64,000 bases of DNA from the NCBI GenBank assembly GCA_038502055.1, contig JAXRKN010000035.1:562501-626500 (forward strand), written 5' to 3'. The notes under the pieces are model-generated. The model ran no database searches, was not told where the DNA came from, and saw only the letters and a program-made list of their open reading frames with translations. The stretch comes from Tanytarsus gracilentus (Eukaryota > Arthropoda > Insecta > Diptera > Chironomidae). Below are positions 48,467-59,700 of this stretch, in pieces. Every line of letters starts with the position of its first letter. Position 1 is the stretch's first letter. The translations under genes were made by a program, and so were the position numbers.

Positions 48467-49620
48467 CTTCTTTTTTTTTTGATAACCTTATCGATAAAAA
48501 ATAAATTCAAGCGAAATGAAGATTTAGATTGTGAGTTTCGACTGTATTGACTTTCGATAGCTTTTTGATAAGTGAATTCGATTGAAAAGCGAAAAATTAT
48601 CGGAAGAGAAAAACAAAGGAAATTGGGGATAGAAGAATTAAGATAAAATGCATTTTATTGAGGACTGAAGAAATTTTTAGCTTATTTTTTTGAATTTAAA
48701 TATTAAAAATTTTAAATTACAGAATTTTAATTATTTTTGTGTTAAAAAATATTTTGATTAATTTTTAATGTTAATTAATTTTTTTTATTAATTGCACACT
48801 AAATAAAATTAATTTCCATCTCATTAATAAAAATCCGTTAAACCTCGTCGAAATTCAAATATTTTTCATCGAAATCTTTTCTCCTCACTCTCGCGCGCGC
48901 CATCTGGCGTAGCTATCTCACCTCAATCCCATTTCTCTCTCATCGACAGTCGTCGCAACTGTCAAAATTTGCGATTTTATCTCACCACTCAACGCGACAC
49001 CTAGCGTTGAAAGATTGAAGCTCACACTCGCCGTATGTTAGAGCGAGAAAGCAACATCTCAGAGCGAGAGAGCGCGATATTATCATTGCGGAGAGAGAAA
49101 ATAAAATATCGAGCACAGAGCAAATAATAATTTCGTACTGAGGAGAGCCGAGAAGGGAAAAAATAATTTTTTTCCAACTTAATGAGGAGCAAAAAATTTA
49201 CTAAAAAAGCTTTAAATCCTCGAAAAAAGTTCGCGTTGAATTTCAATTTGAGTGTCGCGAGTTTGAATTTGCAGCGACAAAGTGCAAAATTGTGATTTTT
49301 TGCGTTGCACCTTGGAGCGAACGAGAGAGAAAAAAAAGTGTAAAGAAAAATTTTTTTGTGTCTTCCATTTGTGAGCTCGAGGAATTGAAGAAAAAGTGGT
49401 CGTTTAAAAATCCATTGACGGACCATAAAAAAAATTTCAAACAATTAATGAGCAAATTTTTGAAGGTTTTCATCATCGACATCCGATGACGATTTTTTTT
49501 CTGCTCAATTTTTATCTCGAGAGAGAGAGAGAAACTTTTTTGTTGTTGTAATGCGAAGAAAAATTTTATTTACAAATGGAGTTTTTGGAGGAGAGAAAAA
49601 AAAAGCTTCCTGGAGGGAAT
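48467..49620. promoter_or_regulatory. Candidate promoter/leader region with GAGA elements
   Basis: The interval 48880-49120 is GC-richer than its flanks (CTCGCGCGCGCCATCTGGCG, CGACACCTAGCG). GAGAGAGAGAGAGAAAC follows at about 49519. GAGA runs and such local GC in AT-rich insect DNA often mark promoters. It could serve the distant upstream leader of the receptor kinase (ATG at 53716, splice acceptor TTTCAG near 53428). No coding frame is supported. Confidence 0.3.
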
Positions 49621-50383
49621 TTTTTGAGGAAGCGAGTTCAAACCTCGATGTAGGTCAAACGATTGTGCAATGGTTGAGGAATGCAATGTAATAGTTTTTG
49701 TGGTGATAAATGCAGAAGAGAAAAAAGAAGGAAATTCTTTGGGGTGGAAATGGAAATGTGAAAAAGGTTTTTTTGGTGTTTGAAGAAGCTTTTGAGTGGA
49801 AATTTATTTGAAGGAATTAGAAAAATTTTCAAGTCTAATTTTTATTTAATTTATGATTTTTACATTTTTTCACTTCAAAATTTTTATTATCTGAATTTCT
49901 AAAAATAAATTTTTATTTTAAAAATTCTCTCTTAAAATTTTCATATTAATTAGCTCTGATTCATTTTTTGATAGCACACACTATGAAAAAAATAATGAAC
50001 TAAGAGAGTTTTTGCGGTTAGTCATAAAAAGACACAATGAGATATAAAATAACGAGTGGATTATCAGAAAAATGTGAGAAAGAAGAAGAAGAGAGAAAAA
50101 ATAATAAAAATGTTTCGTGATGATAAAAAGCGTAAAAAAATTTTTCGAGTGGACTTTCGAGAGCTTTTTATGAATTATGTGAAAGTGATGAAGAAAAATC
50201 AACGAAAATAATTTTTAAAAAAATTTTGTGGAATTTTTTAAAAATTAATGAAAATAATTTGTTAAAAAATTTAGAATTTAAAAATTCAAAATATCAAAAA
50301 TTGAACCTTAAAAAAATTATTTTTAAAATTTAAATTCTCAATTTTAAACTGTCAAAAATTCTGCAAGTTTTCATCTCCTGAGA

Positions 50384-50385
<2 letters not shown>

Positions 50386-50414
<29 letters not shown>
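50386..50414. repeat. (CT)n microsatellite
   Basis: Fourteen consecutive CT units, with another seven-unit (CT)n run about 90 bp downstream. Confidence 0.95.
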
Positions 50415-50417
<3 letters not shown>

Positions 50418-51829
50418 TCTTCCTCTCAATCACTCTTTTATTTTTAGCTCATCATCATTTTCTATTTATCCAAAGTTGTGTGTGCATCCTCATTTTTCTC
50501 TCTCTCTCTCTTTTATTTCATGAACCGCTGGATTTTCTTTCATAAATATTCAATGAGTGAGAAAACTATTGGGAAAAAAAATTATCAAAGTATGTCAAGA
50601 AGTTTTTAAGTGGGAACTAAAAAAATTGAAATTAATCTCTGTTAATTATCTTGAGAAAAATTACAACAAAACTAAAATACAAAATTAAATTTTAATGGAA
50701 TTTTTTTCTTCTTCTTTAATGAGTAAACAAAGCTCGTGAAAATTTCCGTTGTAATGGATTCAGTTGAAAATTGTAATAAGCTCAAAGTAAATTTTGCATA
50801 TTTTAAGCTGATTAGTGCGACGGAAAGTGCTTAAGGCATTTGCTTGTGAATGTGAAAAAAGGGATTTAAGAGAAACTTTAGAAAAGCTCATGTGAGCTTA
50901 AAGCATTTGAGGAAGCTTATGGAAGTTTAAATGCATTTTAATGAGAGGAATTTAATTAAATGTTGATGAGATTTTTAATTTGGAAGATTATTTTTTAAAA
51001 AATAGAAAAAAATCCTTAAAATTTTTTTTTAAAAATAAAAAAATATTAAATTTTTGAAATTTTTTTTAAAAATCATTAAAATTTTAAAAATTACCGTTAA
51101 AGAGTTTCAAACTTTTTATATAAAAATCGATTAAAAATTCTATAAAATCACAAATATTTTAAAAATTTACTGTCCGTTAAAAAATTTCAAAATTTGTAAC
51201 TTTGATTTTCGTTTAATAATTTTCTAAAAGTACCAAAAATTTCCATCAAAAACTTTTCCAGACCTCTCAATAATTTTTTATTTATCTTCGATAATTTTTT
51301 GTAAACTTTTTTTGCCAGACATCTTTTTCAATTTTCCCACTTAATAATTCAAAAGTTTTTTATTTCCATTTGAACTTTTCAATTCTATATAAAAAAATGC
51401 AACTAGACAAAATAAAATTCACAAAATTGTAAATTTTCGCAAAACTTGCCAAACTGATCTCAGTTTTTTACAAGCGAGGAAAAAAATAAAATTTTAATTG
51501 AGAGACAATAATTGACATTGTGAGAGAAATTGACAAGCTTGATTGTGACAAAGATGAATATTGAATCAAAATTGAGTGTGTGTGTGTGTGTAGTGAGTTG
51601 AGAATAGCTGGAAAGGAAATTCGATTATGGAAGAGAATTTTTTTACGTAGGGTGATTTTGAGTTGGAAATTTTTAAATAAAAATTTAAAACAAAAATTAA
51701 AATTTAGAAATTAAATAATTTATTTTTACGACTTTGTTAATTTTTAAAATTAGTTTCAAAAAAATTAGTAATTTTAAAATTAATTGATAAATTTAATTTT
51801 TACTCTAAATATTTTTAAAAGGTTGGAAA

Positions 51830-52080
51830 AAATGTCTATGGACAAAATTGTCTGACCCCTTAATAATTAATTTTTATTTTTTATTTTAACTCTTTTCTTT
51901 AAATAAAAAACATTTTTCCATTTTGGGCATTTTAAAAAGTGGGTAAAATTTCCCATGGACATTTTGGCACTACAAAAGTGAACAAAATCTAATCTGGACA
52001 TTTTGGGCATTCTTAAAAATGGTTCAAATCTTCCATGGACATTTTTAAAAAAATGGGCAAAATATCCTCACCATTGTTCA
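51830..52080. repeat. Array of GGACATTTTGGGCATTTTAAAAA words
   Basis: Five or so units of ATGGACATTTTGGGCATT with variants (GGACATTTTGGCACTAC, GGACATTTTTAAAAAAATG), 50-60 bp apart. Related GGACAAAATGTCC words occur in introns at 42960-43110 and 54150-54250. Confidence 0.55.
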
Positions 52081-53715
52081 ACACCCCTTTTAAATTCACT
52101 CATCAAAATCTTCTGCGCAAAAAATTTTCATTCCGGAATAATTTAATTACTTTTTCTTTTCTTTTAATAGAAATCGAGTAAACACACAGCAAAAAGTTTT
52201 TATTAATTCTTTAAGAAAATTTGTCCATGCATCTAAGAAACGCCGAGACAACTTAATTAATTTAATTAGACTTTGATTCAAAGGTCAAGTGGAATTGTTA
52301 GAATGTCAACTTGACGTTGCTCAAATGAAAATTCGGTCAAAATCGAGTGAATTTTATGCTAATTAATAGCGTGAAGAATTTTGTGTGCATGATGCGTGTG
52401 AAAAAGCCACCATTGATGTGGTTTGCAAATGTGAGAAGGGAAAATTTGAAAAGTTCATGGTTTCGGTGAATTGTAAAAGAGATCAAATTTAAAGGTTGAA
52501 ATTAAAAATTTAAATTGTCCTCAAACAACCAAAACCAATTTTTCTGCTCGTCATTCGAGAAGCTTTTAATTAACTTAAAACCCACCAGTTGCAATTACTC
52601 TTGAAACCTGACCTCGTTTTTTCTCATGTTTCGAGATTGCAAATTTTCTGAGAAATTTCCTTGGTAGTTGAGGAAGAAAATTATGAAATGGAATTTAAAA
52701 ATTTATGAGGAAAAATAAGGAAATTTAAAAACTTAGTCAAATCTTTAAGTAAATAATAAGAATGAGTGGATTTAAAATTAATGGAGTTATAAAGATTTAA
52801 ATTTATGTTTAGATGAAAATTTAATATTTATAGAGATTAAATTTAAGACGAGATTTAATTTTAAAAGCGATAAGTTAAGATTAAATTTTGATAGAGATTA
52901 AATTTAAGTTAAGATTAAATTTAAGTTAAGATTAAATTTAATCCGAAATTCAAAACCAGTAAGGATTTAAATATAGGAGAGATTTAAAAGTAAATCCAAG
53001 ATTCAGTTTTAAGCCAGGATTTAAATCCAGAAGATTTGAACTTAAATCTACCTTTGCCATTCCTTTCAAAAAATGTTTTTAAAATAATTATTCAATTTAA
53101 TAATTTTATTAAATTATTTAATTATTAAAATTTGCAAAAACTAAAAGCTCGCAAATGGAAGAAAGTGCGATTAATTTATTTAAAAATTATGAAAAAATTA
53201 AATTTTAAATTACAAAAAAAATGGAAGTAAAAAAAGAAGAAATATTTTTTTTTTCACTTTTTACCAATCAAAAAATTTATAAAATTAATTAAATATAATA
53301 AAAAAATTAATTTAGTTTCATAAAAAAATTAATTAAATTTTTTAAAAATTAAATTTTGTCACTTACATTAAATTTTCCATTAAAACATCCCACATCACTT
53401 TTATTTCTCTTTTTTCTCCCCATTTCAGAAACATGATGTAAAAAATTACGTTCTCACCACCCACGTAGCGTCTCAATAGTTCCGTAGATCATCAAAAGAG
53501 AAGAAAAAAAACTTCCTCGAACAAACACAAAAAAAAGATGTAAAAGTTTCACACTAAAGTGCAAGAGAAAAAAAAGTTTGTCGATAATTGAAAAATCATG
53601 CAGTGCAGTTTAGTGAAAATTAAGTTGAGAAATTGAGCGAAAAATCGACAAAAGAAAAAAGATTAAACTGAAAAATTCAAAGTGAAATAAAAAGCGACAG
53701 AAATAAAAGTACATT

Positions 53716-56700
53716 ATGGCGGATCTAGAGGCAGTTTTGGCCGATGTCAGTTATCTGATGGCCATGGAGATGAGCAAACAAACGCCAGAGTCGAGTAAGA
53801 AAATTATCTTGCCGGATCCCAGGTGAGTTTTCCTTTTGTTTACATCACACTCGTTCTACGTGTGAGTGTGTGTGTGTGTGTGTGCAAGCATCTGAGGTCT
53901 GCACTTACGTGAGCGAAAAAAAAGAAGAGAGAAAAAATTTCTCGTTGGAAAAAAAATGTAAACAAAAGTTAGCAATTTAAATCGCACACGCAGTTCGTCT
54001 GTGCAGAAAAAAATTTATAATTTAAGAAGAAGAATTGAAGTGTAAATAGTTAATGGACGGGCAAAGGGGTGGCAACTTTGGAGTTTTTTTGGATTTAAAT
54101 TTTTTTTTCGGTAATTTTTGTCAATTTATTTTAAGAAAATTAAGGTTGTGAATTTTTGTCCAGTAGAAATTTTGTCCACAGCTTTGCAACTCCATTGAAA
54201 ATTGACATTTTGACCAGTGGACAAATTGTCCATGGAACATTTTGTCCACAATTTTTTAAATTCATCCTTAAAACTTTAAATTTGTTAAAATTTTCAATTT
54301 TAAATTAATTAAACTCTCTCAAACTTTCGCACCCCTCGAAAATCCACCGCGATCTAAAATTATCATCTCATTTTCACACAAATTATTCTCAACAAATCTC
54401 CTCTGAGTGTTTTCCTACTTTACGGATGAGTTAAAATCTTGTTTATTTCTCAAATCTTGATTGTGTTAGTTTTTATGGCAATTTTGCTTTGTTTCTTCAT
54501 GTGAATGACTTACTAAAATAAGTTTTGATGGCTGGTCAGTGGACTTGAAGGCAGTTGAGAAATCTTAAGGAGCTTTAAAGCTTTTTTATGGCAGCATTAA
54601 AATGGATGAATGATGTTGTGAGGAAATCACGGAGGATATTAAAAAATTTGTGATGCGGTTTCAAGTGATGGAAGTGCGTTAAAATCAGGAAATCAGTAAA
54701 TAATCAAAAATTTGATGAGATTGAAAAAAAATTAATTTTTTTTATGAAATTAAAAAATCTAAAAAATTTATTTCGAATTTTATTTTTTTAAATTTTAAAT
54801 TTTCAAACTCAAAAAATTTTCTTAAATTCCATTTAAATCTTTTTATTCTCTTTTTTCTCATTCAAAATTCAAATACCTCAAAAGTCCTTCGTTAGTTTGC
54901 TCAGCAATCGTCCCACATCTAAGTAGCTTCTCGAGAGCACTTTTGACTCATCACAAAAGCGACCAAGTTCCACCTCGTTATCCATTTTTAACATGAAGAA
55001 AATTTGAAGGCGGTCATCCATTCGAGATATGTAAAGTGAATAAGTAGGAAAAGGTCAAAAATTGCAGTTAAGCTTGAAGGATTTCGGTGAAGGAATTTAA
55101 GAATGGAGAAAAATTTATTTTTAGTGATGAGATTTGAGTCAAATCATTTAGAGGGAAATTTTAATACATTTTTTGTGGTTTAAAATTTTGTAGATTGAAA
55201 AATATAAAAAAAATAATTTTTAGATTAAAAAATACAAAAAACTTAAACTAAAATTCTTAAATAAAAAAATACCTCAATTTTAAATCACATTTCAATTTCA
55301 ATAGAATAAAATTTCTGAGAAAGCTTCAAAATGTAATTGAAAAACTTTTTCTCATTCTTTTCTTACATCACAACAGACAAACTCGATGAAGCTGAAAGTG
55401 TCACATTAAGTAATTTTGTAATCAAGCAGAAATTGCATTGCATTGGCTTCACTCGATTATATTTCATTTCAGTAACAGATGCATGATCGAGTTTAGGGTT
55501 TAAAAATGTCATTGGAGAGCGAGATGACGTCATTTGGGAAGTTTTGATATGGAAAATGTGGTCATTGATTATTTAAAGTATTATGAAAAGTTTTTAATAA
55601 TTTTAAAACAAATTTCTATTCATAAAATGTCTACAAATTATTTAAAATGTCTACAGATTTTTAATACTTAAAAATAAAAATAAAAATGTCTCCAAAAAAT
55701 CCACAAAAAGTCTCCAAAAAATCCACAAAATGTATAAAACATAAAAATTTACAAAATATTAAATAAAAAATTTTCATTCATTTCGTGTCGCTTGAAAAGT
55801 TCAACGACCAAAAAGCTTTTTTTTCTGCCCGCTTTTCATTTTCATGCTCATTTGTAAATTTTTCCCCCGATTATTGATGTTGTTTTTTCTTTTGTTTGAT
55901 GAAAAACTTTTCAGAATGTCGCTGTCATGCTACATGGAAAAATTGTTAAAGAAGTGAAAGTTTAATGAGGAAATGGAAACTTTCGAGAGAGAAAAGTTTT
56001 TTTTGAGCTTTGATGGAAAACTTTTTTTTATGCGGAGGGTGATGAGAACAGTGATGGATTTCGGGAGATTTATTTGCTTACGTTTTGGGAGTTGAGAAGA
56101 CCTTCGAAGTTTTTTTGCCGATGATTTTATTGGAGAAGTTTTTGATGAAGAATTTTTGATCTTTTTATTGCATAAATTTTTAATCTCAAAACTTTACTCA
56201 GAAATTTTTCATAATTTTCCTCTCGAGACGCAAACAACTCGATTAAATTCTTCCACTAATTATCAACAATTGCCAATTAAGCTTCTTTTATAATTAATAT
56301 CATCGAATTTTGCCGCTAATTAATCATCGAGTGCATAAATTGATTTTAATTATCTGCATCACGTTGGTGATGAACGAGATTAAAAATTATTTTTAGCGTC
56401 TGATAGACTCGAAAGTGCACTTGAAGGATTTAGAAAATTGGAGAAATGCATTTCGATTGAAGATTTAATGGCTCGAAATGTGATAAAGATGTCTTAAAGC
56501 GTGACATGTGTCAGTGTGATCGGAAACGTGACTTTCTTGAGGCAATTTGCGATTAAATTGAAAAAAAGGATGAGAAATGAAATTTTAAAGGAAATTAAGA
56601 TAAAAATAAGAAATAAAATTAAAAAATAAATTAATCAGATTTTAATTTAAATTAATAAATTTAATTATTAATTTAATTAAACTAGTAGGGAAATATAAAA

Positions 56701-59700
56701 ATTTTCAAAATACATTACATACCCGACACCTGGTAAAGAATTGTTTACTTCTCATGAAAAAGCTCTCTGTTGACTGAATGTTTGTGTGAATTGAGTTAAT
56801 AAGCGAAAAAAATCGCGATAATTTATTTGAATTGAAAACTTTTAATTGATTTTTAATAACTTTTTCACTGCCTTTTTTATTTTTAGCGTTCGAAGTGCAA
56901 TGCACAAATATCTCGAGCGGGAAAACGAAGTAAATTTCGACAAAATTTTCAATCAGAAAATTGGTGAGTAAAAATTGATTTTTTAATGTGTTTAGAGGGG
57001 TTTAAAATTATTTTAGAGGGTTGGAATTGATTAAAGGTCCTTAAAAGATATCAAGGGTCCTTAAAATCCAAAAAGGTTGTAAAAAATCCACATAGGTTCA
57101 CCAACAAACACCACATTAAAAATCCAAAATAATCAATTTAAACTCCAAAAAATTTCAATCCCTATTTTTCCAATTTTTCCCATCACTTTTTCCACCCAAC
57201 TTCGCTTTCCACCAATTACCATTATCATGTCATCACTTTTTCTTTCCTTTTATGTCCATGCCTAAACAGACGATTTTCTCTCTTTATTTCGTGACGATAA
57301 TCGGGTTTGACTGTCGTCGGTTGTTGTTAAGAACAAAAGAAAATGAATTTGATATTCCAAAAATAAAACCTCAACAATACCGCAGTGAGATTGAAGGACA
57401 ATTGTTGGAATCGATCGAGAGAGAAAAAAGTGAAAATTGATACACGAGGGAGAGAGGAAAAGGAACTGAACTTACTCGAGTGGGTCATTGATACACTTTT
57501 TTTGCTCGCAACACGGTTGGGGAAAAATTTTCACGCTTGAACGGGGAGAAAAGTGGAAATTGAATTATCTCAACATGAGAATGACGTTAAAGTCACATGT
57601 TAATGGGGTTTTGTTGGTGTTTGCGTGATGAAGAAATTTAATTTTCTATATTTAAGTTGGAAATTTTGAATTTTTACTTCTCGAAAATCGATTTTTAATA
57701 ATTCAACCCTTAGAAAATTCTCAAATTTGATTTTTTTCCTCAATAATTTTCTTCATTTGCTTTTTCATTTCATTTCACTTCATTAAGTAATTTTTTATTG
57801 ATTTTTATGTTCTTAAAAAAATTGAAAATAATGAAAATAAAATTTTTACCAACTGAAAATTTTACATTAGGAATTTTATTAATTTTTTAACAAGGGGTTG
57901 GAACACTTCAAGATCTCATATTTATTATTTAAGTTCCAAGCTAGATTTAATTTCGATTTGTAACATCCAGATCGGACAATTAATGACCGAGTTATGAGAA
58001 AAAGGATTTAAAGCTTTAGTCAGAAAATTCCTTTAATCGATTAATAATTTTCTACCTTTCTAAGTTGGTGTGTGTTAAGCTCATAAAAAACAGTTACGGT
58101 CGATTTGTTTACAATCTTTTGGACTATTGATTATTTTTTTGTTAAGCTTGAGCGGAAAATTTGTTGGGAAAGAAGGAAGGAAAATTTTCGAGGGTGAGGG
58201 TGGAACTAATTTGATAATGAAAGCTTTTGAGGGGGATTTAGAAAATTTAGGGCTGAAATTTTTTTAACGATTTTTGGAAAAAAGTTATTTAAAGTTTGAT
58301 TTAAAAAATCATTAAATTAATTTAAGATAGTTTGATAAGTTAACTTTATATATCCAAGGGGTGGGAAACTCTCATTTTTTGTTATTTAATTAAATATTAA
58401 ATTTCGATCTCAGGGATGAGGACATAATTTTTTAAAAAAATTTTAAACTCAATATTTTATCATAAAATTTTTACAATCTCAAACCTAAAATGAATTTTTA
58501 CTTACCTGAGTTATATATACTTTGAATTTTGTATTGCCCGAGTGTCCCACCCCTACGAATATTTATTCGAATTTGAAGTTTTAGTTACCTGAGTTACCGA
58601 CCTATTGAGTTTTTTGTTACCTGAGTCACATATACCGTCAGAATTTTTGGTTACCTGATTTCCCACCCCTTCGAATATGATTTTTTGTTACCCTCTTTGA
58701 ATATATTTAGTTACCTACCCCTTTGAATTTTAAGTTCCCTGAGTTTCTCATCCATCGAATATGAATTTTTGTTACCTTAGTTTCGCATCCCTTCAAATAT
58801 TTATTACAAAATTTTTTTCGTTAACTTTATCTGATGGAATTTTAATTCACTCCTAAAAATAACTTTTACCCCGCTATAATTTATCATAAAACGACACGAT
58901 GTCATTGACACGAGTTTGAATTACTTGAAAATATCCTCCGGACATTTTACATAAAAAATTACCTTAATCATTTCACTTTTTTCACCTCTCATCGCTCAGG
59001 TTTTCTCCTCTTCAAAGACTATTGCGAAAATTATCGCGACGAACCAGTGCCACAGTTGACATTCTACGAGGAAATTCGAAATTTCGAGAAGACAGAATGC
59101 ACCGAGGAGAGGAAAAAATTGGCCAAATCAATTTACGATAATTTCATTATGAAGGAGATGCTAAGTCACACGCACGTGAGTGTTTTTCTCTCTAATCTCA
59201 CTTTAAATAATTTAACAAAATATTTTTCAGGAATATTCCAAAGAGTGTGTGGCACACGTCAATAGTTTCCTGCAGAAAAATGAAGTTCCCACAAATCTCT
59301 TCGAGCCGTACATCGAGGAGATTTTTAGTCACTTACGTGGCGATCCATTCAAGTGCTTCATGGAGAGCTCACGATATACGAGATTCCTTCAGTGGAAAAA
59401 TCTCGAGCTTAATTTGAAGGTGAGCGAGATGAACTTCAAAAGAGTTCTTCATGATTAAAATTTCTCTCTCTTTTTAAGCTCACCATGAACGACTTCAGTG
59501 TGCTCCGCATTATCGGCCGCGGTGGCTTTGGTGAGGTCTATGGTTGCCGTAAAGTTGACACGGGCAAAATGTACGCGATGAAATGTCTCGATAAAAAACG
59601 CATCAAAATGAAGCAAGGAGAGACTTTGGCATTGAACGAGCGCACCATGCTGAGTCTCGTGTCAACCGGCGAAGATTGTCCATTTATCGTTTGCATGACC

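Larger units (their letters stand above)
49621..53715. other. Long gene-poor region upstream of the receptor-kinase start codon
   Basis: No coding exon seen. It contains a (CT)n microsatellite at 50386-50414 and a second at 50502-50514; a GT run near 51578; a cluster of TGGACATTTTGGGCAT words (51830-52075); and a degenerate AAGATTAAATTTAAGTT array (52790-52990). TTTCAG at 53424-53429 followed by a GC-richer stretch suggests the start of the last leader exon of the kinase. Confidence 0.5.

Noticed and set aside
49022..49482. Minus-strand 140- and 79-codon frames
   Set aside because: Phe/Leu/Arg composition typical of AT-rich antisense, overlapping in two frames, no supporting signal.
57252..57440. 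Possible extra kinase exon or small gene in intron 2
   Set aside because: The kinase CDS is complete and in phase without it; no acceptor/donor pair or recognisable domain.
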